From Megaleporinus macrocephalus (lineage: Eukaryota; Chordata; Actinopteri; Characiformes; Anostomidae), in NCBI GenBank assembly GCA_021613375.1, contig CM038726.1, positions 15,234,341-15,298,340 of the forward strand: a stretch of DNA of 64,000 nt, given 5' to 3'. How positions within the stretch are numbered: the stretch's first letter is position 1; each line of letters opens with the position of its first letter. Shown piece by piece: positions 1 through 12,164 of this stretch. The notes under the pieces were generated by a model, which was given only the letters and a program-made list of their open reading frames with translations, did no database searches and was not told the origin of the DNA. Position numbers and translations under genes: made by a program.

Positions 1-370
1 TAAAAAATATTCCAAATTAAGTTGGTCCTCTAGTTCTCTCTGCTCTTTTCCACCGTGGAGCATCGTCAGCATTATTACATTGGCAGCATAAAATGGGCTC
101 ATGCTAATTTCACACTCAGTTTTGTTAATTATCAGCTTCATCATAGAAGTATTGAAGATAATATGAATTCATTTAATATTAATGTTCAAGTGTAATAATT
201 TAACAACCTGAAGAAGCCAATTAACCAACATTTTAACCAACATATATATATTTAACCAACATAGACATATATAACAATAGTACTAGTAATTTATTTATAT
301 GGGAATCCAGTACAAAGGTGGCTACGTTTGTTTTTCATTTTGTTAGAAATAAATGATGCTCCTGTTTTAT
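1..370. other. AT-rich sequence, nothing recognised
   Basis: Short AT-rich stretch with no coding potential and no repeat I recognise. A few short TATATA runs occur near 241-275. Confidence 0.4.
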
Positions 371-1090
<720 letters not shown>

Positions 1091-2270
1091 TGACATATTA
1101 CACTGTGTTTAAGACATACTCCACACAGCTAGTGCAGAAACATCTCACACACTGCAACAATGGAGCCTTCAAATTTATTTTAAGAAAATAAAGGCACTGT
1201 ACAATACCATCATCCCACCATCTTAAAACAACAGTGTAATGCTGGGTTTTCTCATATGACAAATTACAGGCAGTCGCTTGAATAAACACTCGCTCTGCAT
1301 GGTTGGTGACATGTGGCACTGCAACTGCTGCAGCTCACGTGTTGGCCATTCACACATGTAGTGTTTGTGAAGCACAACAGCAACAGCAGGATAGTTCCTG
1401 CTGTAATGTGATTTCATTACCTTACCTCAGAAACAGTTTTCCATTTCTACCTGATCATATCCAATTAGGTGCTTTCAATATGACATATATAAACATATTA
1501 TGTAAAATATATGCAATATATACAAATATTTGTGCTTTTTATTTTAAAAGTGAAACTGAAATATTTAGATTTATCAGATTTTAAAAGTGCATATAGGCGG
1601 AGTCTTATTTTAGCCACGCTCCTGCATTTTACAGCAAGACGTGAGACTGTATCCCTGTTCCTCATGGCCACATGGTGAGCAGTTAAATCACATTGTTTTG
1701 GAGTAACTGCAAGTCTGAAAAAAAGTCTTATATTTTAAACGGTTAAATATACTGTGTTGTGCTTTCTTACTCAAATATATATAGAGTTTATGTGTACAGC
1801 TGTTTGCTGGCTATGTGCTCGCTAAAATTGTCACTACAGAAAATGAAAAGCTAAATTGTTTGTTTCAATAAATCCATTTACTTATGTAAACAATCACACA
1901 TAAAGTCAACAAAGGTTTTTTTTGGCATCATTTAAATTTAATTAACCATTTAAAATTAATTAATCTTGATCATTATAAAATACAGGCATAGAAGTAAAAC
2001 TATGATTAAACATCCTCTCCGAGCAACAAATTTAAACAATTCTTGATTCTCTGCCTTGACTAACGTACAGGTCACACGGTTAGTTTCATTCTTTATTCAG
2101 TATTTTAGTCAATGTGTACTTGATTTATATATATTTTTTTTACTAGCCGCACAAAATTTTGCCTACAATGTATCACATACGTTATTTTCATTTTTAGATG
2201 TTTACAGTAATGTTTCAAAGCATACAAACAATTTTAAATACAGCCTCTCGAGGATGGGTTTAGTTTTAAC
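1091..2270. other. No gene or recognised repeat
   Basis: AT-rich sequence between the first element and the large minisatellite. A small CAACAGCAACAGCAG patch lies near 1375-1390 and short TATA runs near 1485-1540. No frame has the length or codon character of an exon. Confidence 0.4.
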
Positions 2271-2272
2271 AT

Positions 2273-5200
2273 GCACTACCAGACAAACGTTTTAGTACAC
2301 TACCAGACAAACGTTTTAATACACTACCAGACAAACGTTTTAGTACACTACCAGACAAACGTTTTAGTACACTACCAGACAAACGTTTTAGTACACTACC
2401 AGCCAAACGTTTTAGTACACTACCAGCCAAACGTTTTAGTACACTACCAGCCAAACGTTTTAATACACTACCAGACAAACGTTTTAGATACACTACCAGA
2501 CAAACGTTTTAATACACTACCAGACAAACGTTTTAGATACACTACCAGACAAACGTTTTAATACACTACCAGACAAACGTTTTACTACACTACCAGACAG
2601 ACGTTTTAATACACTACCAGACAAACGTTTTAATACACTACCAGACAAACGTTTTAGTACACTACCAGCCAAACGTTTTAGTACACTACCAACCAAACGT
2701 TTTAATACACTACCAGACAAACGTTTTAGTACACTACCAGACAAACGTTTTAGTACACTACCAGACAAACGTTTTAGATACACTACCAGACAAACGTTTT
2801 ACTACACTACCAGACAAACGTTTTAGATACACTACCAGTCAAACGTTTTAGTACACTATCAGACAAACGTTTTAGATACACTACCAGTCAAACGTTGTAG
2901 ATACACTACCAGTCAAACGTTGTAGATACACTACCAGTCAAACGTTTTAGATACACTACCAGCCAAACGTTTTAGATTCACTACCAGCCAAACGTTTTAG
3001 TACACTACCAGTCAAACGTTTTAGATACACTACCAGACAAACGTTTTAGATACACTACCAGTCAAACGTTTTAGTACACTACCAGTCAAACGTTTTAGAT
3101 ACACTACCAGACAAACGTTTTAGATACACTACCAGTCAAACGTTTTAGTACACTACCAGCCAAACGTTTTAGATACACTACCAGCCAAACGTTTTAGATT
3201 CACTACCAGCCAAACGTTTTAGTACACTACCAGCCAAACGTTTTAGATTCACTACCAGACAAACGTTTTAGTACACTACCAGTCAAACGTTTTAGATACA
3301 CTACCAGACAAACGTTTTAGATACACTACCAGTCAAACGTTTTAGTACACTACCAGTCAAACGTTTTAGTACACTACCAGACAAACGTTTTAGATTCACT
3401 AGCAGCCAAACGTTTTAGTACACTACCAGTCAAACGTTTTAGATACACTACCAGCCAAACGTTTTAGATACACTACCAGACAAACGTTTTAGTACACTAC
3501 CAGCCAAACGTTTTAATACACTACCAGACAAACGTTTTAGATACACTACCAGACAAACGTTTTATTACACTACCAGACAAACGTTTTAGATACACTACCA
3601 GACAAACGTTTTAGATACACTACCAGACAAACGTTTTAGTACACTACCAGACAAACGTTTTAGATACACTACCAGACAAACGTTTTAGTACACTACCAGC
3701 CAAACGTTTTAGATACACTACCAGCCAAACGTTTTAGGTACACTACCAGACAAACGTTTTAGATACACTACCAGCCAAACGTTATAGATACACTACCAGT
3801 CAAACGTTTTAGATTCACTACCAGCCAAACGTTTTAGGTACACTACCAGACAAACGTTTTAGGTACACTACCAGTCAAACGTTTTAGATACACTACCAGA
3901 CAAACGTTTTAGATACACTACCAGTCAAACGTTTTAGATACACTACCAGCCAAACGTTCTAGTACACTACCAGCCAAACGTTTTAGATACACTACCAGCC
4001 AAACGTTTTAGATACACTACCAGACAAACGTTTTAGATACACTACCAGCCAAACGTTTTAGATCACTACCAGCCAAACGTTTTAGTACACTACCAGACAA
4101 ACGTTTTAGTACACTACCAGACAAACGTTTTAGATACACTACCAGACAAACGTTTTAGATACACTACCAGACAAACGTTTTAGTACACTACCAGTCAAAC
4201 GTTTTAGATACACTACCAGACAAACGTTTTAGATACACTACCAGTCAAACGTTTTAGTACACTACCAGTCAAACGTTTTAGTACACTACCAGTCAAACGT
4301 TTTAGATACACTACCAGTCAAACGTTTTAGATACACTACCAGTCAAACGTTTTAATACACTATCAGTCAAACGTTTTAGATACACTACCAGACAAACGTT
4401 TTAGATACACTACCAGACAAACGTTTTAGATACAATACCAGACAAACGTTTTAGTACACTACCAGACAAACGTTTTAGATACACTACCAGTCAAACGTTT
4501 TAGATACACTACCAGTCAAACGTTTTAGTACACTACCAGTCAAACGTTTTAGATACACTACCAGACAAACGTTTTAGTACACTACCAGACAAACGTTTTA
4601 GATTCACTACCAGACAAACGTTTTAGATACACTACCAGACAAACGTTTTAGTACACTACCAGACAAACGTTTTAGATACACTACCAGACAAACGTTTTAG
4701 ATCACTACCAGACAAACGTTTTAGATCACTACCAGACAAACATTTTAGATACACTACCAGCCAAACGTTTTAGATACACTACCAGCCAAACGTTTTAGAT
4801 ACACTACCAGCCAAACGTTTTAGTACACTACCAGCCAAACGTTTTAGTACACTACCAGCCAAATGTTTTAGATACACTACCAGACAAACGTTTCAGTACA
4901 CTACCAGCCAAACGTTTTAGTACACTACCAGACAAACGTTTCAGTACACTACCAGCCAAACGTTTTAGTACACTACCAGTCAAACGTTTTAGTACACTAC
5001 CAGTCAAACGTTTTAGATCACTACCAGCCAAACGTTTTAGTAAACTACCAGACAAACGTTTTAGATACACTTCCAGACAAACGTTTTAGATACACTTCCA
5101 GCCAAACGTTTTAGTACACTACCAGCCAAATGTTTTAGATACCCTACCAGCCCAGTGTTTTAGTACACTACCAGCCAAACGTTTTAGTACACTACCAGAC

Positions 5201-6130
5201 AAACGTTTTAGATCACTACCAGACAAACGTTTTAGATCACTACCAGACAAACGTTTTAGATCACTACCAGACAAACATTTTAGATACACTACCAGCCAAA
5301 CGTTTTAGATACACTACCAGCCAAACGTTTTAGTACACTACCAGTCAAACGTTTTAGATCACTACCAGCCAAACGTTTTAGTAAACTACCAGACAAACGT
5401 TTTAGATACACTACCAGTCAAACGTTTTAGTAAACTACCAGCCCAGTGTTTTAGATACACTACCAGTCAAACGTTTTAGATACACTACCAGTCAAACGTT
5501 TTAGATCACTACCAGACAAACGTTTTAGATCACTACCAGACAAACGTTTTAGATCACTACCAGACAAACGTTTTAGATCACTACCAGACAAACGTTTTAC
5601 ATCACTACCAGACAAACGTTTTAGTACACTACCAGACAAACGTTTTAGTACACTACCAGCCAAACGTTTTAGATACAACTACCAGTCAAACGTTTTAGAT
5701 ACACTACCAGTCAAACGTTTTAGATACACTACCAGCCAAACGTTTTAGATACACTACCAGACAAACGTTTTAGTACACTACCAGTCAAACGTTTTAGATA
5801 CACTACCAGACAAACGTTTTAGATACACTACCAGTCAAACGTTTTAGATACACTACCAGCCAAACGTTTTAGATACACTACCAGACAAACGTTTTAGATA
5901 CACTACCAGACAAACGTTTTAGATACACTACCAGTCAAACGTTTTAGATACACTACCAGTCAAACGTTTTAGATACACTACCAGACAAACGTTTTAGATA
6001 CACTACCAGTCAAACGTTTTAATACACTATCAGTCAAACGTTTTAGATACACTACCAGACAAACGTTTTAGATACACTACCAGTCAAATGTTTTAGATAC
6101 ACTACCAGTCAAATGTTTTAGATCACTACC
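2273..6130. repeat. Large minisatellite, 24/25-bp unit, roughly 155-160 copies
   Basis: The unit contains CTACCAG, then a variable base (A, C or T), then CAAACGTTTTA, which includes the palindrome AAACGTTT. The join between units is GTAC or AATAC (24 bp), GATAC (25 bp), or GATC (24 bp). The left part (2273-2860) is mostly 24 bp, so the minus strand keeps an open frame there with an eight-residue period (GSVLKRLS-like); this is an artefact. Further right the 25-bp form dominates and breaks all frames. Rarer variants such as AAACATTTT, CAGCCCAGTG and TAAACTACC recur in blocks at 4.7-5.5 kb, showing segmental duplication inside the array. An inverted partial unit lies just beyond the right edge. 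Exact copy number would need alignment. Confidence 0.97.
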
Positions 6131-6144
6131 ATGTTAGTACAGTT

Positions 6145-6168
6145 CTAACGTTTGACTGGTACTAAAAT
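6145..6168 (-). repeat. Inverted partial minisatellite unit at the array edge
   Basis: The plus strand reads AACGTTTGACTGGTACTAAA here, the reverse complement of the array motifs TTTAGTAC and CAGTCAAACGTT with about five bases missing between them. It lies about 15 bases beyond the last direct unit and is the only inverted unit I noticed. Confidence 0.75.
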
Positions 6169-6169
6169 G

Positions 6170-6900
6170 TACGACAGGTATTGTACAGTGTACAGTATTT
6201 TCTAATGTAATTCCCCCATTTTTGCACATAACTGTACATAGAGCAGCTTATGTTTCCAACTATGAAAAATAAGGAATAACAGGTTTTCATATGACAGTTA
6301 CATATTATATACTTTGGTTTGTTCAATATGTCAGTCGAGGTTAGTAGCCAGTAGCTAAACTGTGAGTTGGTCTCTCTGTTGAAAGATTGATGCAGTGAGT
6401 GACCACACAGCAGCTGTGAGTGTGTAAGCTGCTTAATAGTGCTTCTTTCATAACATGTTGATTAGCCTTACACATGAGGCTCAGTGTTTCTGCCTGTAAT
6501 TCTATACTCCTGACCTCTGACAGCATGTGTGTGTACACACAGACGCACACACACACACACACCTGTCACAGTCAGTGTTTGTGAGTGTGTGTGTGTGTGT
6601 GTAGATCATGGCTCACTGTAGCTCAGAAGCAGCTGTGAGTGAGTGGGTGTGGGGCGGGTGGCAGCAGTGCCTTTGAATTGTCATTACGTATTATTCCAAT
6701 AGCCGTGCTGAAACCTTCACAACCGATACTGAGCTTTCCTTCTTTAAACAACTATTTTTTATTTAACAAATCATTTATTTTTATTGATTCTGTTCACTTA
6801 ATGTGGGCATCTAAAATGACTAAGCTGATCAAACATTCGACCAACCCACAGGAAGAAACACACGACGAACAATATTACTGAAACAAGAGCTTTTTTCATT
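6170..6900. other. Non-coding stretch with (CA)n/(GT)n microsatellites
   Basis: CA-rich and GT-rich runs occupy about 6528-6603 in a mirrored arrangement. The rest shows no gene or repeat I recognise. Confidence 0.5.
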
Positions 6901-6904
6901 TAGA

Positions 6905-8345
6905 TAAATTTGTATGCATAATCCTCACATTTTTGTAAATATGTTGTTATATCTTTTCATTGGACAACACAGCAGATATGACACTTTCATACGATGTAAA
7001 CTAGTCAGTGTACAACTTGTATAACAGTGTAAAATGTGCTGCGCCCTCAAAATAAAAAAAACAGCCTGGCAAGAAAAGTGAATACACTCTTAAGTGAAAG
7101 GGCCAAATGGTGCTCAATTGGTGCTCATTTGACTCCCCGGTGTCATGTGACTCGTTAGTGTTCCTAGATCTCAGGTGTGAAGGGGGAGCAGGTGTGTTAA
7201 ATTTGGTGTTATCGCCATCACTGGATCTTCAACATGGCACCTCATGGCAAAGAACTCTCTGAGGATCTTAAAAAAAGAACTGGTGCTCTACATAAAAATG
7301 GCCTAGCCTATAAGAAGTTTACCATCACCCTGAAACTGAGCTGCAGCACGGTGGCCAAGACCATACAGTGGTCTAACAGGACAGACCTAGCTATGGTCGA
7401 CCAAAGCCCATATCCAGAGGTGGGCTTTTGAAAATAGATGTATGAGTGCTGCCAGCAGTGCTGCAGAGGTTAAAGGTGTAGGGGTTCAACCTGTCAGTGC
7501 TCAGACCGTACGCCGCACACTGTATCAAATTGGTCTGCATGGCTGTCGTTTCAGAAGGAAGCCTCTTCTAAAGATGACACACAAGAAAGCCTGCAAACGG
7601 TTTGCTGAAGACAAGCAGACTAAGGACATGGACTACTGGAATTGGGTCCTGTGGTCTGATGAGACCAAGATAAACTTATTTGGTACAGATGGTGTCAAGC
7701 ATGTGTGGCGGCAACCAGGTGAGGAGTACAAAGACAAGTGTGTCTTGCCTACAGTCAAGCTTGGTGGTGGGAGTGTCATGGCTGTGGAAACTACAGTTCA
7801 TTGAGGGAACCGTAAATGCCAACATGTACTATGACATACTGAAACAGAGCTTGATCTCCTCTCTGTGTAAACTGGGCCACTGGACAGTATTCCAATGATA
7901 ACAGCCACTGCCTCGCTAAAGAAACTGAGGGTAAAGGTGCTGGACTGGCCAGGCATGTTTAAAGACCTAACCCTATTAAATACCTGTGGGGCATCCTCAA
8001 ACGGAAGGTGGAGGTCTCTTGCATCCACCGGCTCTGTGATGTCATCATGTAGGAGTGGAAGAGGGCTCCATGCCCAAGAGAGTTAAGGTAGTGCTGGAAA
8101 TAATGTTGGCCACACAAAATATTGACGCTTTCACTTAGGAGTGTACTCACTTTTGTTGCCAGTGGTTTAGATATTAATGGCTGTGTGTTATTTTGAGGGC
8201 ACAACAATTTTACACTTCTATCAAAGTTGTACACTAATGACTATTTTACATTCAATGTGGCATTTCTTCAGTGTTATCCCATAAAAATATATAATACAAT
8301 AAATACAAAAATGTGAGGGGTGTACTCGCTTTTGAGAGATACTGC
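6905..8345 (+). mobile_element. Tc1-like transposon with long inverted repeats (degenerate)
   Basis: Two inverted repeats of roughly 200 bp face each other, about 6905-7105 and 8125-8345. Matching parts include CCTCACATTTTTGTA on the left with TACAAAAATGTGAGG on the right, and the CCCTCAAAATAA / TTATTTTGAGGGC pair nearer the gene. Short direct-repeat motifs resembling GAGTGTACTCACTTTT occur in both right-hand positions and, inverted, on the left (AAAAGTGAATACACTC). This is the IR/DR layout known for fish Tc1 elements, where the transposase binds inside long inverted repeats. Total length of about 1.44 kb suits a full-length element. The outermost left bases are eroded. The transposase inside is broken. 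Confidence 0.85.
7234..8090 (+). pseudogene. Tc1 transposase pseudogene
   Basis: The start MAPHGKELSEDLKKRTGALH resembles the N-terminal paired-like DNA-binding helix-turn-helix of fish Tc1 transposases. The frame breaks near 7430 and resumes at about 7442, giving TVRRTLYQIGLHG, then the first catalytic aspartate in WSDETKINLFG (about 7650-7682) and the GGGSVMA motif (about 7762-7782). Another shift follows, and the reading moves to the frame giving IEGTVNANMYYDILKQ. The second catalytic region survives as YSNDNSH near 7888. Further on, LKKLRVKVLDWPGM and WGILKRKVE-type sequence mark the C-terminal third, but the expected PDLNPIE segment is damaged (KDLTLLNTCG in frame). At least three frame changes make it inactive. 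In a working element it would cut and paste the transposon at TA sites. Confidence 0.85.
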
Positions 8346-8599
8346 AGATATGTACTGGGCTTTTTCTCTGTCAACTGGTTCCATGTAAAAGCAGCATAAT
8401 AGCTAAACTCTAACTGACTGGTTCCAAGTAAGTTCTACTCAACTCAAATCACTACAGCATATCAGATAAATATGCTGGTTCTAAGCTATTCATTATATTT
8501 ATTTGATTTATAGATCAGCACTAGTATATTAATTTGAAACATATTGGTAGTCGATGTAAAGATAGGGGTGAGTTCATGAATACAGTCCTGTATATACCA
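8346..8599. other. Spacer between two Tc1 remnants
   Basis: No feature is recognised. TGGTTCCAAGTAAG-like and TGGTTCCATGTAAA-like words recur, but too weakly to call a repeat. Confidence 0.35.
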
Positions 8600-9392
8600 G
8601 TAGACCTTGCAAACTCACAGAGCAAGCCACCAAATGCTGAGGAGCATACAAATGATCTATTCTTTGTTTATCATTCACTGCAGAGCTGCGTTCCAAACTA
8701 CAGCTTTCCCAACTGTCCCTAAACTCTCTCAAACAGCACAGTAATTGTGTGTCAGGAGCTTCAAGAAATGGGTTTCCATGGTCAAGCCTCACTAAGGCAA
8801 TGCCAAGTGTACAGTTGGTGTAAAGTATGTCGCCTCTGGAGTGGTGAATCATGCTTCAGTCAGCTTTAATTAAGGAATCTGGGTTTGCTGGATTCCAGAA
8901 GATCTCTACCTCCCGAAATGCATACTGCCGAGTTTGGTGGAGGGATTTCAGAGTGTTTTCAGAGACCCAGCAGGGGGTTATTGCACTGCATACAAAGATA
9001 TTTTACACCATTGTTTATTCCAAGTCTGTGGCCTTTCCCTGTTTCAGCATGACTTTGCCCTTGTGCTCAAAGTGAGGTCCATAAAGACAGGTTTGGTGTG
9101 GAGGAATGCCAGTGTCCTTCAGAGAGTCCTAGTCATGACCTCAGTGGACACCTCTTTGACTAGTTGGAACATTGATTAAAAGTCATTTTGTTTAACACCT
9201 AACCAATGCTCTTTTGACTGGTCCCAAATTCCCACATCAAAGTCTTATGGAAAGCAACATCCCAGAAGGGTGAAGACAGTTAGAGCCACAACAGAGCAAT
9301 TCTTTGTAATGCTCATGTCTTTGGAAGGAGATGCCCATCAAGCTCATAAAGGTGTAATGGGCAGGTGTCAACATGCACAAGCCATATAGTGT
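8600..9392 (+). mobile_element. Tc1-like remnant of the 'CACTATATGGCC'-ended family
   Basis: The right end (about 9352-9392) reads GGTGTAATGGGCAGGTGTCA and finishes GCCATATAGTGTA. This matches the terminal inverted repeat of a Tc1 family abundant in fish whose ends start TACACTATATGGCC (family knowledge). Inside are decayed plus-strand transposase pieces: sequence like GELHEMGFHGQA near 8755-8790, TGGAGTGGTGAATCATGCTT (around the first catalytic site) near 8837-8856, GTTTGGTGGAGG near 8932-8943, and TTTCAGCATGACTTTGCCCT (the second catalytic aspartate region) near 9042-9061. The left end is missing or too diverged to place; the start given is approximate. Many stops make it inert. Confidence 0.7.
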
Positions 9393-12164
9393 ATCTCTGG
9401 CGGTCGTTATTCCTGGAAATGAGGTTTTGCTTATGGCCCCATGAAGGCCATGATTGGCATAAGAATAGCTTACAGAAATGCACGTGTGTGTGTGTGTGTG
9501 AATGAGTGTGAATAGGTCAATTGATGTGTATGTTTGTACAAAAGGAAGGGGTGGGGGTCTTTTTGAAAGAACCTAATAACATATATGAGTAGGGTTGGGG
9601 GGTTAAAAGTGGGCTTCTGGCACTTACAAGGCTGATTAAGCAAGAGAAGTGTAAGCTCTTTGGTGACGTTGTGTGTGTATCTCTTTGTGTGTGTTATGCA
9701 GTGGAGCGGTATGATGTGCTAAAAGGCGGGGGAGTGAGAGAGAGATGGAGAGAGAGAGAGAGCGAAAGAAAGAAAAGGCTTCTCGCTAGAGGGGTTGAAT
9801 GTTCATTCAGTTCAAGCAGGCACAGTCATTATCAACCCACCTGCTCTCAAGAGTGAGCTTTTTGACAAGGCTTTGTTCACCATAATTACTCTGCTCGGGC
9901 TGCGTGTGACTTTGAGTCTGGTGCTCTGAAATAAAAAAGTTGATGCTCTATATTTCACTTGGGAAGCGGCAGGGGCAGGAGATAATACCTGCTTTGACCG
10001 GCCTTGGAGCTGGACACTGTGTGTGTTAGTGATAGCATCCCACCTTCATCTGTCACCATTAACCAAAGGCTTCATTCCTATCTAGCTTTTTCTGTTATTT
10101 GCACACCTCTCGATGGACAGTGGGTAATTGTTGAAGCTAGACTTTAATTTGGGCCATAAATGCTGAAACTCAATCTAAACATTAAATCTCAGACTTATGA
10201 GCAGCAGGTTCTACTAGCGCCCCTATGACACTGTGGTGGTGTATTAGTGCCCCTATGAGATTCCAGTTGTATGTATTGTTAATGTATGTATTGTTAAAAG
10301 CTAATAGGGATTCACATTAACCTTGTTGGCAGTTCTAGTTTAAACACCTAAACATTTGACACTAACAGACAGTGTGTATTTTACATTGTAGCAGCTCCAC
10401 AATGACTATTTTTGATGCAGAGGCCTTTTTATTTTCCAACAACCCACTGATTAGGCTTCTGCTTATATTCAGTAGCATATCTATGATGTCTAAGATGTAT
10501 TTTTCACGAAATTGGCCCTAAACTGTGATCTGATAATTACAGTTAGTTTCCAATAATGAGAACTTATTTTACATTTGAATGATATCACAAACTGGGAAAT
10601 ACAAGCTTGAACAGCCAACAGTCATGTTTACAACAAGTAAACTCAAGATTCCAAACAATGCACAAGTATAACATAACCTTTAACACTAAACTTACAGGGA
10701 ATGTAAAAAAATATTACATGCTTATTAGATCTACATTATTTTTAATTTAACAAATAAAAAGCCGAAATATATTTTCTGGACCTCTATGCTTTCTTTTCTC
10801 TGTCTGGTGGGCATATCTACAAATAAGCACTTAAAGGGGTGTGAAGTTGTATTGAGTAGTTAACCATATGATGTGTACAATCCAAAACAGCAGTATTCCT
10901 ACATGTTTAAGTCCTGACCAATAGTAAGAGCCGAGCTAAATACACACAACACATTTCTGTTCAGCATTTTAAGAATTCAACCTTTTTATTTCCATCCAAA
11001 AAGTAACAATGAAATAAGAGTAGTGCTAAAATACAGGCAGAGTTTAAATACAAACATGATTCTTCTGAATCTAAATAAGCTCAAAATAATATTCTAATTT
11101 CACAGAAATCACTAGACCCTCTCTGAAGGCTTCGAAGACCCTGAGGGATCCCCTCTACTTAAAAGAATGGCTCAGCCCAACACGCTACTGTGGGTAACAA
11201 ATAAGCTAAGAGCCAGCAATTAGCACCAATTATCTAATTGGTAGCTCTTGGCTTTCTTTCAGTGTTCTAATTACACTCTGGCTTTCGGAGGATCTTTCTG
11301 AGACGTTCCCTCTTTTGGTGTGTTATAGTGTACAGTTGAGAGTTGGAGGGGGTGTGGGAGGGGACGGAGGTAAACTGTGCTAATGCTGGCACGTGTGCCT
11401 GCAGATTTCTTGCACTGAAAACAGTGTTTTGCAGAATGTTTTTAAGTATGTGTGGTTTAAGTAGTTACTGAATACTGCAAACATCCTAAATCTGTTCAGT
11501 AACGTATACAGTGTACAGCACATAGAAAAGTACAGAACACGTTTCATTTATTTAGCAGAGAGAACCCTCAGAGTCTTCAGAGCAGGCCTATTAGAAGGCG
11601 TATTGTCTTCTGTAAAGTTAAAAAATACATGTATGTAAATTAAAATCTTGAAATGCCCAGCAGTAAACCGGCCAATAAGGATTCATTTTTCTCTGTCGTA
11701 TCTAGTTATATAAAGCTAATCAAGTTCTCTTATTGGTTAGGATTTCAAGTGCTAATGTGTTAGATCAGTTAGTGGGACATCACTGACTGAAATGACTGAC
11801 TGGTTTAAATATCTGTGTTTAAGAACTGCTTAAAAAATGTTAGGTAGTAGAAGACTACTAGCTTGGTGCTAACAAGCTACCAGACTGTCATTGATGTTTG
11901 GACTGTCATAAGTGTTATTTTTCCTTATGTTTATCATGTTTTGACATTACTGACCTGAATTGATGGCCTAGCTCTGACAGTAGTCACAGTTCAAGCAGGT
12001 GGGAAAAAAATCACCTGTCCTTATTTTTACTGAATTCACATCTTGCTGCTACAGTTTGATGTTTTTTCTTAATTTCTCATGTTGGTATGTTTCATGAACA
12101 AATGACTTGGCAGTAGCTAAAAAACAGAATCTTTCACAAGTGTGTAAGAGACCTTTTTGAGAGA
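9393..12164. other. Long non-coding stretch with two candidate conserved elements
   Basis: No exon, RNA gene or transposon is recognised. Small (GT)n (9484-9502) and (GA)n (9738-9775) microsatellites occur. Two sub-stretches are less AT-rich and non-repetitive and could be regulatory: about 9860-10020, and 11170-11300 with a homeodomain-type palindrome. A short near-duplication, AGCGCCCCTATGA / AGTGCCCCTATGA, sits at about 10217-10250. Confidence 0.4.
11205..11275. promoter_or_regulatory. Possible regulatory element with clustered ATTA sites and a palindrome
   Basis: ACCAATTA (11225-11232) and TAATTGGT (11235-11242) form a perfect 8-bp inverted repeat with a two-base centre. Outer arms AAGAGC and GCTCTT extend it imperfectly. 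Further ATTA cores occur at CAATTAG (about 11217) and CTAATTAC (about 11268). Paired ATTA cores are typical targets of homeodomain proteins (general knowledge). Function is inferred only. Confidence 0.25.

Noticed and set aside
2266..5678. Several minus-strand frames giving GSVLKRLS repeats, possibly a repeat protein
   Set aside because: They exist only where 24-bp units happen to stay in phase within the minisatellite and break at every 25-bp unit.
2273..6130. CRISPR array
   Set aside because: Units are contiguous with no spacers, and the genome is eukaryotic.
2273..6130. Centromeric satellite with a CENP-B box
   Set aside because: No sequence fitting the CENP-B box core is present, and the array ends in ordinary interspersed-repeat DNA on both sides.
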